Shown here one piece after another: positions 38,478-63,543 of a stretch of DNA of 64,000 nt. Source of the DNA: Amoebidium appalachense (lineage: Eukaryota > Ichthyosporea); NCBI GenBank assembly GCA_963693365.1, contig CAVNZM010000012.1:5766001-5830000 (forward strand), read 5' to 3'. Position numbers and translations under genes: made by a program. Below the pieces are notes generated by a model. It had not been told where the DNA came from. It saw only the letters and a list, made by a program, of their open reading frames with translations, and made no database searches. Each line of letters begins with the position of its first letter. Position 1 is the stretch's first letter.

Positions 38478-40588
38478 CCCCGCCCCGCCCGCCCGCCCCG
38501 CCCGCCCGCCCGCCCTTCCCCGTGTCCCTCATACCCAGGCCTTGTTCTCCTTTGGGCACTCCAGCCTCCTCTGCAGCTTCAGCAGACTATAAGCATTGTT
38601 GATGGCGCCACTCCTCTTGTTGATGACGTCAATCAGCCCCTTGAGCCGCCCTAGTAGCTCCTTGACTGGCTCCCGGTCGGAGTGGCCCTCACGCATCAGC
38701 TTGATGCAGTCCTGTGGAAACATATCAGCTATTGCCCCAGTCCCCCCCCCCCCTCCCCCCCTCCCCCCATACTCCCCCTCCTCCCCCCCCCCCCCCCCTC
38801 TCCTCCCCTTCCCTGCCCCCCCCCCCCCCCCCCCCCCCCAAATAATTACCTCGAGCAGCAGGCAGTATCTCGTGATGCGCTGCATGGGGAATGCAAGGAA
38901 GGCCTCCATCTGGTTGCGGTTGCACCGCGGGTGCGCCTCGGCCTCCTGCAGACACAAGGTTAGCCCCAATGCGAGATAAATGGCAGGTTATAGTTCGAAC
39001 GCAATTGCATGGCAGGTTATAGTTACAACGCAAGATGCATGGCAGGTTATAGTTACAACGCAAGATGCATGTCAGGTTATAGTTACAACGCAAGATGCAT
39101 GTCAGGTTATAGTTACAACGCAAGATGCATGGCAGGTTATAGTTACAACGCAAGATGCGTAGCAGGTTATAGTTCCAACGCAAGATGCATGGCAGGTTAT
39201 AGCCCCAGTGCTAGATAAATGGCATGACTGTTCATGCAGCCACACTGAAACAGGCCCACGTGCACACACGGCACAGAGCAGAAAAATACGCCGGGCAGGG
39301 CCACGTGCACACACTTTTTCACAGGGCACGTGCACACACTTTCACAGGGCACGTGCACACACTTTCACAGGGCACGTGCACACACTTTCACAGGGCACGT
39401 GCACACTATTCACAGGGCACGTGCACACACTTTCACAGGGCACGTGCACACACTTTCACAGGGCACGTGCACACACTTTCACAGGGCACGTGCACACTAT
39501 TCACAGGGCACGTGCACACTATTCACAGGGCACGTGCACACTATTCACAGGGCACGTGCACACAAGCAGGGGCAGGGCCACACCTGTACGATCTTGAGGA
39601 AGCTGTAGTGCTTCTTCTCCTCCTTGATGATGTCCTCTGCAAGCGCCTTGTTTGCGCAAAACAGCGCATACACTCGGAAACTGTCCATCTGCAGACACAC
39701 GATCAGGAATAGCAAACCCCAAACTCGAACAGCCAATCGTAAATCTGAAAGGTCAAAACGCCTTTTTTGGTCCGATTTGCGGCTCTCTGACTGGACCAAA
39801 ACAACGGCAATTCAAAGTACTCAATAAAAACGCTATAACTTTTGAACCATTGGTCCAACTCTTCTAAAACTTTCTAAAACAACGTAACTATTGGTCAACT
39901 TAAGTTTAGGACTCCGCTTCACAACAAAAGTCACGTGCTTCACAGGTCTACACTAAGGGAGGGCCAAAAGACTTATAATTTTCTCCTCGAGAGCGATTCT
40001 GATCGTTCGCCGCATGAAACCAATGACATCAGCAAGATTATGCGACAGATGACGAAAAAACTGCGACAAACTGCGTCCCAATGATTACCCCTGGAATTAC
40101 GTCTCAAATAGAATACGCTTGATTGGATCTCTGCGTATCGGCATTCTATTTTAATTGATATGTAGCCGATCGCTAGGCGCATCACGATCCTATACCAACC
40201 AGCTTTAGCCGAATTTCAAAGAAGGGGGATCTGCTAAGCAACGATTCGATGTTCCAGTTTGGAGTCTGCTATCAGGAATAGCAGCAGCCACCCATGCAGC
40301 CAGGCATACACGTGGTTGGATCTATAATGTGCTTGCACGCAGGGGCACACACACACACGGGCTTGGATCTTGAATTATGCTTGCAGGCAGGCGCACACAC
40401 ACACACGTGGTTGGATCTAGAATTATGCTTGCAGGCAGGCGCGCACACACACACACACGTGGTTGGATCTAGAATTATGCTTGCAGGCAGGCACACACAC
40501 ACCCACATGCTTGGATCTAGAATGTGCTTGCAGGCAGGCACACACACACACACACACACACGTGGGTGGATCTAGAATGTGCTGGCAG

Positions 40589-40653
<65 letters not shown>

Positions 40654-40719
40654 GGTGGATCTAGAAATTGTGGCAGGCATGCATACACACACGTGGTTGG
40701 ATCTAGAATGTGCTGGCAG

Positions 40720-40758
<39 letters not shown>

Positions 40759-41424
40759 GTTGGATCTAGAATTTGCAGGCAGGCACACACACACACACAC
40801 ATACATACACACAGGTGGTTGGACATAGAACGTGATGCAGGCAGGCAAACACACACGCACGTGGTTGGATCTAGAATGTGCTGGCAGCCACACACACACG
40901 CACGTGGTTGGATCTAGAATGTGCTGGCAGGCACACACACAAGAACGTGGTTGGATCTAGAATGTGCTTAAACGTGATGGGGCATACCTCATCAAAGAGG
41001 TCGCTGAACTTTTCCACCACCGGTGTCTCGTTCTGCCGCTCAATCAGCTTGTTGAGGAACCGGATACTGCACACACACACACACGTGTTAGCCCCCACAC
41101 CCATGCCCCTGCATGCTGGCACCCGCACCTTGCCCACGCACCTGACATGGATGATGTCCTCTGTGTTTGCAAAGATGGCCATCACCCTCTCCCGGGCCAC
41201 AGAGCTGGACAGCAGAGGGTCCATGAACACCTGGGGGGGGGGGAGGGGGGGGGGGGGGGGGGGGGGGTGAGTGTGTGCCACCAAAAAGAGGCCAGAGAGA
41301 TAGTGTAGTGTAGGACAAAAGGCACTGCTGTGCAGGGGAGAGAGAAAATGTAGTGAAGGGGAGAAGATAACACAGTCAAGAATAGAAACATGTGCTTGTG
41401 TGCGCGTGCATCTGTGTCCATGTG

Positions 41425-41469
<45 letters not shown>

Positions 41470-42003
41470 ATGAGTATGAATGTCTGTTCGTGGGCGCGCA
41501 CGTGCTCATACAGCTACATGTGCAAATGCGCACGTTCTGCTGTGTTCGTGCTTCTGATGTACAGGTATGTGTGTGTGGGTCTATGTGTGTGCGCGCGCAT
41601 GTGTGTGTGTGTGCGCACGCCTGCGATATATTTGTGTGTGTGGTGCGTGCACGCAGGTTCATGTATGCGAGCCTGTGATGTATTTGTGTGTGTGGGGGGG
41701 AGGGGGATGTTCGTGTGTGTGCATGTGCTCACCTCCTTGAATGTGATCATCAGTTTGACATAGTTGTACTCCGTCTTGACCAACTCTACAACCCACCCAC
41801 CCATGTCAGCATGGCTACCTCTAGCACCTTCTACCATATTTCAGAAGTATTAACCCAATTACCAAAGAATTTCTGCTGCAGCTCGATCAGTTTCTTGCCG
41901 TTGGGCTCCAACTTGAGAGCCTCAAATTCCTTGGGGGCATACAGGTCCCAGGTCTCGTAGTTGCGGGCTGGGCTGGTCTGTTCCCAACAACATACATCAG
42001 TGT

Positions 42004-42060
<57 letters not shown>

Positions 42061-42408
42061 TGTGTATGTGTGTGTGTGTGTGTGCACAGGTGTTAAGAGT
42101 GTGCAGCGTGGTGTGTGTGCATAGGTGTTCAGAATATGTAGTGTGTGCATAGGTGTTAAGAATGCATAGTGTGTGTGTGTGTGTTGTGTCGCTAGTGTGC
42201 ATGTTGGTGTGTATGGGCACGTTGTGTGTGCTTTGATTTTGTCCAGTCTCACGATGTCACAGTAACTTGTGTGCCTAAGCCCCCGGTCGTGGGCCGAGAC
42301 CAGCTGACTGCGGCTCTAGTAACTGGGTTCTCCCATGCGTGTATGTCCATGAGGGGGGGGGGGGTGCCTCTTAGAGTGCAGGTGTGTGTGTGTGTGTGTG
42401 TGTGCGTG

Positions 42409-42456
<48 letters not shown>

Positions 42457-43928
42457 GGGGGGGGGGGGGGGGGGGTGTTCGAGCGAGTGAATGAATAAGC
42501 ATGTGTGAGCGCGCAAGGCAGCAGGTGTGTATGATGATGTAATTGGTGGTGGGAGTGTAGCAGGGCACCCACCGCTATTAGCGTCTCCATCGAGAGGTTT
42601 GCTCGTACACTCCGTGTCCGTGCCAGTGTCTGCAAGGCGATAGTGTCAGAATAACCATATCATGAAGTGATGAATGTCAGAATACCCATATCATGAAGTG
42701 ATGAATGTCAGAATAACCATATCATGAAGTGATGAATGTCAGAATAACCATATCATGAAGTGATGAATGTCAGAATAACCATATCATGAAGTGATGAATG
42801 TCAGAATAGCCATGTCATGAAGTGATGAATGTCAGAATAGCCATCTCATGAAGTGATGAATGTCAGAATAGCCATCTCATGAAGTGATGAATGTCAGAAT
42901 AGCCATGTCATGAAGTGATGAATGTCAGAATAGCCATGTCATGAAGTGATGAATGTCAGAATAACCATGTCATGAAGTGATGAATGTCAGAATACCATCT
43001 CATGAAGTGATGAATGTCAGAATAACCATGTCATGAAGTGATGCACCACCCCACCCACCTACACACACAGAGACACACACACACACATTTAAACAGACAC
43101 TCCCACCCATACACATACACATACGCACACAGACAGAGACACAGACACACACAAACACCCCCCCTCCCCCCTTCACGCACACACACACCCGCACACGTCA
43201 ACAGCCACCCACGCACACACACTTACACAAATAAACAAACAGACAGACACCCGTGCGCAGGCGCACTCACCCACAACCACACACCCACCCACACGCCCAC
43301 CCACCCACCCACGCAACCACACAACTACACACCCACCCACCCGCCCACACAATGGGAACCACATACGTGCCCACACACCCACCCACATGCCCACCCACAC
43401 ACGCACACGCCCACACGCCCACACACCCACCCACACGCACACACGTACACACGCACGCACACACATACACAACACGCACACGAACACCCACACAACCACC
43501 CACACACACACACCTACCCACACACCCACACCCACACACCCACACACCCACACACCCACACACACCCACACACACGCACCGGCATGCCCGTTGATGGTGA
43601 TCTTGAGACTGATGCATCTGGTGTTGCTGGTCTGTCTTCCTCTGTGTGTGCCGTCTGCGCCTACCACAAAGTCAGCATCCCCCCCCCCCCCCCCCCCCCC
43701 CCCCCCACACCCACACACCCACACACCCACACCCACACACCCACCTCTGCATCCCCCTGGTCTGTTGCTGTGTGTGCCAGCCTCTCAGTCTTCATTGCCC
43801 GTCTGGCTGCCGCCCTCTCGGCCATGCCCCCTGACGGTGACCGTACAACCGTGGCGGGTGAGGGGCCCTGGGGGTAGGTGTGAGTGAGTGTGAGTGAGTG
43901 CGAGTGTGTGTGTGTGTGTGAGTGTGTG

Positions 43929-44016
<88 letters not shown>

Positions 44017-46025
44017 CACGCGGGCAGGCAGGGACATGCACAGGCAGGCAGGTACATGCACAGACATATGGGACATGCACAGGCAGGCAGGGCTCACCAG
44101 CATGGTGTCATCGGCACTATCTTTGGCTGACCGGCAGGCCACCACATTCTCCACACAGGCCTTGTCCGTGTGCACCTTAGCCTTGCAGTCTGCACCAGCA
44201 CATGTCAGTGAATGCGTGAAAGTAAGGAGCACGCCAGAGCACGTGCACACACCTGTACATGAACGGGCACGGGCAGGTGCACACACACGTGCACATGCAA
44301 GTGCACACACACACGTGCACATGCAAGTGCACACACACACACACACACACACGTGCACATGCAAGTGCACACACACACACACACACACACGTGCACATGC
44401 AAGTGCACACACACACACACACACGTGCACATGCAAGTGCACACACACACACACACACACGTGCACATGCAAGTGCACACACACGTGCACATGCAAGTGC
44501 ACACACACACGTGCACATGCAAGTGCACACACACGTGCACATGCAAGTGCACACACGCGTGCACATGCAAGTGCACACACACACACACACACGTGCACAT
44601 GCAAGTGCACACACACACGTGCACATGCAAGTGCACACACACACGTGCACATGCAAGTGCACACACACGTGCACATGCAAGTGCACACACACACACACAC
44701 ACACACACGTGCACATGCAAGTGCACACACACACGTGCACATGCAAGTGCACACACACACACACACACACACGTGCACATGCAAGTGCACACACACACGT
44801 GCACATGCAAGTGCACACACACACGTGCACATGCAAGTGCACACACACACGTGCACATGCAGGTGTGTATGCACGTGCAGGGGCACGTACCGACACACTC
44901 GAAGGCCTGCAGGCCCAGGCCCCACAGCAGGTCTGTGCATGATGCGCAGTAGGTGGCCGTGCTGAGTGTGGCCCGCACAAACGTGTGGCCCTTGTTGTTG
45001 AGCGCACTGCCGGGCTGGGGGGGGGGGGGGGGGGGGGGTCAGACGGGCAGGCAGGCATGGGGGCAAGCAGGCAAGCAGGGGCAGGTAGGCAGGCAGGCAA
45101 AGGGGCAAGCAGTCAGGCAGGCAGGCAGGCAGGCAGGCCGGCAGGCCGGCAGGCAAAGGGGCAAGCAGGCAGGCAGGCAGGCAGGCAAAGGGGCAAGCAG
45201 GCAGGCAGGCAGGCAGGCAAAGGGGTAAGCAGGCAGGCAGGCAGGCACCTACCTTTGTGCCTTTGCTTGCTGCAGCCAGGGGCCCGGCCCTGCGAGCCTT
45301 CCTGCTCTCAGCCCTCTTGAGTAGCACCTGCATGGCCCAAGTGTTACCAACCACACAGAAACACAGCCACCCAGCCACACAGCGATACCCGCACACACCG
45401 CCAATCCAAGATTGAGCAGCCCAATGCAATCCACACGATTCAAACCAACCATACTTATATATAGTTTGCCGTAATTTGTACAATACTGCAGCCCCATGGC
45501 TTTTAGCCTTCCGTCAAACCCTCCCCTCAATCGGGCCAACCTAATCGAGCATCAACACTAGGCTGCACAGCAGAAGCCAAGTGTCCGAGAGAGGCCCACA
45601 TCAACACACCGTCCAAACACACACAGAATCCCCCCCCCCCCCCCCCCCCCCTACATGCACACCAGTGCTCATCTTGTACCTGGAACTTAGCCAATGTCAG
45701 TGGTGGCAGCTGCAGCTCATTATAGTACTCGACCACCATGCCCAGCAGCACGGCCAGATAGCCCCTGCTGCCCTCGTCCGTCTCCATCTCCAGCTGTGTC
45801 AGCTTGTCCTCCAGGGTCGGCATGATGCGCTGCGCTATCACCTCCTTCTCTGCCTCTGTCAGCTGCTCACCAGCATGCCCTGCACACCACCATCACTCAG
45901 TACCACGTTATTGTGACCGGTTTCGCAGTAGGAAGGCTTGTGGGCCTGGCAGGCACATCGAGTGGGTGTGAACAGTATGAAGGTAGGTGGGTAGAGGGTG
46001 GATGGGTTTGCTAACCCCCCCCCCA

Positions 46026-46067
<42 letters not shown>

Positions 46068-46203
46068 ACCCACCCATCCACCCACTTTCCCACCCACCCA
46101 CCCACCCCATTATTATTCAACCAAAGGGTAAAGCGAAAGAAAATACCAAATGTAAGGAAGAAGTTGTTGCAACTGGAGTAGGTCTTTGAGTGAGAGCGGG
46201 CAC

Positions 46204-46248
<45 letters not shown>

Positions 46249-46320
46249 GTGTGCGTTTGTACTTGTGTGTGTGTGTACTTGTGTGTGTGTGTGTCGCGTG
46301 TGCATTTGTGCACGTGTGTG

Positions 46321-46392
<72 letters not shown>

Positions 46393-49036
46393 TGTGTGTG
46401 TGTTTTTGTGCCGGGGGGGAGGGGGGGGGGGGGGGGGGGGGGGGGAAGGAAGGGAAGGGGGTTGCTGGTCGTTGTGTGAATGGATTGGTACGTGGCTCTT
46501 TCATTCAGTCTTGTTGTATTGGTAGTGCTGTGTGAGCATGGGAGATGGGAGGGGGGGGAGGGGGGGGGGGTGGGTGGGGGGGGGGGGGGGGGGGGAACAA
46601 GGGCACACACTCATCATGTCTACGGGGTACTTGTTTGTCTCCCAGCCGGCCACCCACTGCTCCACCATAGGCCCCAGATACTCGGCAACTACCAGCCGCC
46701 TGCACACACAGTCAGCAACCCATACTGGTAAGGCCAAAATACGAGACCTTTTAGTGGTAACTTAGCCCTATGGGAACACAGGTTCTAGCAGCATCTTGGC
46801 ACTATACAAAAATAGCATTTTTACCCAACAGTAGAGCCATTCGCCCTACTTCAACCCAGAATAGCCGTTCCTTCTCTAGCATAGTATTCTCCTTACTAAA
46901 AACTACAAAAATCACTCGGCCAAAAAATTCTCCATGAACACCCTCTTGCTACCTTTTCTTCTCAGTCTCCACCCCTCCGCCCCCTCCTGCCCCCCCACCT
47001 CCCGGCTATTTCACCTCCCCCTTCTCCCCCCCACCCCCCCCACCACCACCACCACAGACAACCAGCCGTCTCTCCATTTATTCTTCACCGTCATCCCGTC
47101 CTCCCACCACCACCACCACCAACGCACACACCCACCTGAGAGCAGAAAAGAGCATGGGGATGCCCCCCTCGGGCATGTCTGCCTGGTCGCTCAGCACCAG
47201 CCGTATGTGTGTCACCTCGTCTCCCTCCACCCCCATGTACAGGTAGCCCGTGTCGTCCAGAAATAGCCTGCCAACCATGTCAGCCCTCCCTCTGAAGACC
47301 CCTCTCCCCACCACCCCCTCTCTCTCTTCCCCCCCTCCCCCCTCCCGTCCCTTACACCCCCACCTGAGCCCCATGCACGCCCATGCTTCAGGCACCCACC
47401 TTCTGATCTCGTCCGGGTCGTGCCGTGTCTTTGTGCGGTATTTTGTTTCTGTGATCACAAACAGCTGCGGCCCAGACACAAAAGTCAGTTGTGCTCACCA
47501 ATAGCTCCTCTACAATAATAACACAAAAGCAACCCCCCCCCTCCACCCTCTCACTAATGTTCACCTATGCCGGTGTGTGCACTCTCGCAATCAAGGCCTC
47601 TCAATCTCCATACCAAGAGGTTAAATCACTCGATATGAATGAAATACCCTGCAGTGACATCTGGAATAGCATTGTTTTTGTTTTGTTTTTTGTTTTTTTT
47701 CTTTGCATGTATGTTATCGTGTATATCTTGGTTCGTGACTCCGTGTATTGGGTTTGTGTGTGCGCGCGCGTCTTTGTTTTTCCTGTGTTATGTGTGGATA
47801 AGTGGGCGATTGATCGAGCGAGCGAACACAGGCGTGTGAGCGTGTGAGTTTGAGTGTAAGTGTGACTGACTGAGTGAGTGAGCAAGAGTGCGTGTGTGTG
47901 CGTGTGCCCATGCCAGTGTGGGTGCCGTTGGGTTTTTGTTTGCAAGGCCACACTTGTGCGTTTCTGTGTGGTTGTGCAAGTCGTGTGCGTGTGTGACACC
48001 TAACTGAACAAGTGTTCTGTCTTGTAGAGATGATGATGTGGTGGTGTGTCGTGTGTGTATGTGTGCAGGCGTAGGACCCCATTTACGTGTGTGTGTGTTT
48101 TGTGTGGCAGCCAAGCTCAGCTGGGACTGTCTGCACAGCAGCCATAGTGAGCAACTCAACTGCCATAGGAAGGGTGTTGTGTGAGGAAACATGTGGTCAG
48201 GCTATGAGTGCGGTGATTTTGGGTGCAGCAGTGCTTTGCTGGTATATGCAGATCTGGTTATCTATATGTTCATTATGTTTTCTGACAGCACATGTTTGCA
48301 TACACATAATTATGACTTGAGAAACTTGCACGTTTCTTGTTTCATTCAGCAATTCCTGCACGGTTTGGGCTGCCAGCAACTAGAACCATCAAGGAAATTA
48401 CCGTGCCTACTCGGTGTGTGTGTGTGACTAAGAAAGGGTGCAACAGAGCTAACACGGAACTAGTCGTTGATACCACAGTGGTGCATGGAGGTGTATGAGA
48501 AGGTTTGGTGTGGTGAGATCTATCGAACGGTTTTCGTCAAGGTTCACGGTATATGGTGCGCAGAAAAATCTGACAATAAAAATTAGTGCGATATGCCTGA
48601 CAGTGTGTGTTTGAGTTATTTCAACCCTACACGGTATGCCGAGGCACTTGTGGCAGGGAGGCAGAAATGCTAAGCATGTGCAGGCAAGAGACATCAGCAC
48701 ACTGGCTACCGTCATCATAAATTTGTGGGTCAAAAACCGCCCTCAAAGAGTGCAACGATGATCAACTGCAAGCAGGGTAAGCAGATATTGCGTTACACAA
48801 CAAGTGGCTCCAAAAGGTGCCTATGGTGGTTTTGAAGCGGCAAAAAAAAGTGTGCAGCCAGGCAGTGGATTCCAAAACAGAAAAAACGTGTGTGGGTTGG
48901 CGTGCGAGCTGGATTTAGTACCCACCGTTTGGTGTGTCACTGGCGAGCTTTCGCATGTTTCCACAAGGTGTGAGAGAAACAAAGCGAGCAGGATGGGTCT
49001 TTTGAAGAGCTCCTCGGGATTCATGTTGGGCACCAT
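36620..49036 (-). CDS. Rho guanine nucleotide exchange factor: RGS-like, C1, DH and PH domains
   Basis: Twenty-four minus-strand exons close exactly to 773 aa: 49036-48926, 47464-47400, 47267-47136, 46699-46611, 45879-45680, 45327-45253, 45014-44891, 44189-44098, 43867-43745, 43654-43580, 42629-42573, 41977-41863, 41785-41733, 41230-41142, 41066-40988, 39688-39584, 38945-38850, 38711-38535, 38169-38064, 37986-37883, 37688-37643, 37572-37516, 37257-37200 and 36713-36620. Residues about 8-224 resemble the RGS-like domain of p115-RhoGEF/LARG. Residues 234-284 form a zinc-binding C1 domain. The DH domain (about 420-619) starts [13 protein letters not shown] and contains [11 protein letters not shown] (550-560). 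The PH domain follows (620-743) and ends in [16 protein letters not shown] modules load GTP onto Rho GTPases; RGS-like domains couple to G-alpha12/13. The start is the first ATG of the first recognisable exon; additional upstream exons cannot be excluded. Confidence 0.88.
36801..36960. repeat. 39-bp tandem repeat in the last RhoGEF intron
   Basis: Four copies containing CATGGCTGAAAACACTAAGC and ATTGCAAAG, between the last two RhoGEF exons. Confidence 0.85.
38985..39226. repeat. 30-bp minisatellite in a RhoGEF DH-domain intron
   Basis: About eight copies with the core ATGCATGGCAGGTTATAGTT, in the intron between exons 39688-39584 and 38945-38850. Confidence 0.85.
39290..39562. repeat. ~22-bp minisatellite carrying CACGTG
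   Basis: About a dozen copies of TTTCACAGGGCACGTGCACA-type units in the same intron as the 30-bp array. Every unit has the palindromic E-box CACGTG. Confidence 0.85.
40310..40965. repeat. 45-60-bp minisatellite (CACGTGGTTGGATCTAGAAT)
   Basis: About a dozen units, each CACGTGGTTGGATCTAGAAT plus TGCTTGCAGGCAGGC and a variable CA run. Intronic in the RhoGEF gene, immediately downstream of the exon ending at 40988. Confidence 0.85.
42646..43042. repeat. 31-bp minisatellite in a RhoGEF intron
   Basis: About thirteen nearly identical copies of a unit with GTCAGAATAACCAT and ATGAAGTGATGAAT. Point variants (ATAT/ATGT/ATCT) spread over neighbouring copies, which suggests recent unequal exchange. Confidence 0.9.
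44275..44870. repeat. CA/CACGTGCACATGCAAGTG minisatellite
   Basis: About twenty units of CACGTGCACATGCAAGTG separated by variable CA runs, in the intron that splits the C1 domain coding sequence. Confidence 0.9.
45040..45247. repeat. GGCA-rich tandem repeat
   Basis: Tandem GGCAGGCA and GGCAAAGGGGCAAGCA units in a RhoGEF intron. Long open frames here in several phases come from the repeat and are not coding. Confidence 0.85.
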
Positions 49037-50553
49037 TTTAAACAAAAGGTTGTGACTGGTTATTCAACGGTACTGTATGAGGTCGCAAACCAATGTTTCG
49101 TAATGTAGCAAGAAGCTAATTAAAACTCTACGTTTTTAAAAAAAACCTTAGCTTCCCTATTTCTGCACACTCTACACAAAAAGTATTTTGATAGCCGTTT
49201 CTCTGACGTGCCCAAGGTTATTGTTTGCGTGAACTGTGACGGTTTAGGTTCGCCGTGTGAAGCCGGTGCCTTGGCGACTGATAGGAACAGGCAACTTTGC
49301 GCCTGTTGCTCTATTGGCTCGTTGCGCACCGCTCAAAAGGTTGATACTGTACGTGATATTTATCAAACCAAAAGACATAACTAATCCAAAAATATGTGTC
49401 TACCAATCACATGTATTATATAGCATTTGTAGTGGCCTACTAAACCTAATCGCTGGCAAATTCCACCTTCACCTTTGGGCCAGGCCGGCCTGGCCAGACT
49501 GCCAGTGTGACGCCACTTCTGCTACTGGTTAGACTGCCAGTCAGCTGCTCAGGTCAGCCCGGCTGTGTGTGTAGCGCTGGTTGCATGCTTGGGGGTAATA
49601 TGTATAGTACATATACCAATACGTCTGGTGCATCCTTTGAATGGCCCTAGGGTGCAGTTGCAATAGGTTGCAATATATGGAGGGGGTTTACCATTGAAAG
49701 GGACCCTGATCATGAAGCTACATGAGGTGGATCCGAACACGTATGTATGTGCGTCCATGGCCAGCCCCTACCTCTACACAGTTGTTACTGTTACATTAGC
49801 TTTAGTGCATAGAAGGTGTTCTGCTTGTGGAGGGTGCAAATTTTCTCCTCTGCTTTGGACAGATAAAAGACTTTTCCCACTACCCTGCAAAAGACACCTT
49901 GTTGTTCATCATATCACCCCCTTAGCAACTTCAAGCTACACAATTATTTGTGGAACTCAGTTGGCACTTGTACATACAGTAGCCGTTCGATCACTGTTGC
50001 TATGATACATATCCGGTGGGGGGGAAGGCGGGGGCATGAGCACATGCGAGAGGGAAAGGGGTAAGTCTACTGGTACTGGGGAAGCAAGGCATTTTTGGTG
50101 TCCAAAGGTTCTTGCCCAATGCAAAAGAATAATTATCAGGCGTGGGTGTTTTGCAGCCCTGATTACTGTCTAGCCGCAGTGAAGCGCACGAAGCGGCAAA
50201 CATAAGCACAAGAGCCAAACCAGAAACTGAATGGTCATCCGATAGCCTACTCTGTGGCACTTGTGCACTCAAGGCAAGGCTTACGTGAGTGCCAGATCTT
50301 CTAGTCATTATACAAGAGGGGCCTTGGGAATGTGCAACAGCTAGCTAGGTGTGCAAAAGTGAAACCCCAATCTGGAGCTTCTTTTTTTTTACTGTGGGAA
50401 CCAAAAAAGAGTGTAGCCGGGGAGGCAGGAGGAGTGGAGGAGGGGGGTGGGGGGTGGGCGCTAACTTTTGGCTGTGGTAATGACAGTCGCAAGAATCTCG
50501 CAAGGGGAAAGAAAACGAGAGACAGAGAGAGAGAGAGGGTGGGAGGGGGGGGG

Positions 50554-50595
<42 letters not shown>

Positions 50596-50605
50596 AAGGG
50601 GGGGG

Positions 50606-50642
<37 letters not shown>

Positions 50643-52010
50643 GGGGGGGGAGGGGGAGAGGGAGGAAGGGATAGAGGAGAGGGGGCTTTGGGGCTACTCA
50701 GTGTCAGTCTCGGATCTGCGCTTTGCTAATACTTCATGGACATCCGATGGGTGATCAAAAAAGCCGACCGCCTTTCAAGTTGTCACAGAAGCATGAAACC
50801 CTTCCATTATTGGTGCTGCTTGAAAAAAGGAGCGAGACTCGCGAGCCTTGTTGTAGGTTCTTTGGTTCCAGAAACGAAGCACGACGACATTGTGACCTGT
50901 GAACATGAACTTCTGTGCAGGGGTTGGTTGGGCTTTTTTTTTGGAAGAACCGATGCTGTGCGCTTTCCTGCTTGGGGTGCGTAACTACATTACGATAAGG
51001 CATGGCGGCACATGGTCAAGAGAGACTGCCCGGTGCTAAGGTATACTCCTGGCAACAACCCAGCCGGCAACACGCTGTCACGGAGAACCCCCCTTCTGCT
51101 CGGCCACTGGCAGCTCCAGAAATCCTCTACTTGCCGCAGAAAAGGGAGCAGACGGTCTCATGCTCGGGCCTGCTGGCCAAGGTCACCATTCGGTCATTTT
51201 CTTAGTGTTTCTTTCTCTTATTACTTCTATGCCTCCCCCTCCCCCAACCCCCCCCCCCTAACTAACGTCTTTTCTACAGGTACACAAAATCAAAGGCGCA
51301 CGCGCCGCCAACACGGAAACTCTGCCCTATGTACCCCTGAAAACACAGTCACCATAGCAGCTCGCTGCTTGGTACGGCCCGGCCCGGCTTCCGTTTAGTG
51401 AGAAATGCAATGTGCATTATTAGTAGGTTAATGGGCCCAACCTTTCTGGTAGTGTTAGGCCTGGAACCGGTCGTCGTTAGCAACTTCAAGTAAAGTCTCC
51501 CAGTATGGCACCATAAGTGGATTAGCAAGTGCTTTACTCGCGTCCTCGTACCCGGTGAGAGACAGACAGCATTGTGAGGCCGAGGACGAAATTTGTGATC
51601 TTGTGCGTGGACATTATTTAGAGGTGCATTCCAATGAATTTGATTGGCGGACATTGCAGCGGTGGAATTTGGACTTCGACAGACTCTAGTCTCGACGATA
51701 AGTTGTGAGTTGCACTTGCCTTGTTACTTTGCAACCTACTAAACCATCAATTAAATTAGGCTGGCGGAGCAAGCACTAAGCCCTTATTTGACTGTCTGGT
51801 ATTGTCCACCAGCCATCAAGTAGTGCATTGTGACCAATTGTGACCAAAAAAATCCTGCATGAAAGCTCACATACGTTCAGACAGCAAACGCCGACAGCCC
51901 CTTGGCCTACATAGGCGGGTAGGGTTGTGCCTGTTCCGTGCTGCTGGTCCCACAATGTGGCAGCCCTGCTGCGGCCCCACACGCACCCCGTGCCCCCACT
52001 AGTGGCCACA
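49037..52010. other. Divergent intergenic region between RhoGEF and CNB/F-box genes
   Basis: 3 kb that should contain both promoters. It is mostly normal-complexity DNA with a GA-rich tract at 50517-50640. I see no TATA box near either start and no supportable exon. Confidence 0.5.

Positions 52011-63543
<11,533 letters not shown>

Noticed and set aside
43792-45483. 563-codon minus-strand open frame rich in Cys/His/Val
   Set aside because: Pure product of GT/CA minisatellites; the real RhoGEF exons in this span are in defined short blocks with splice sites.
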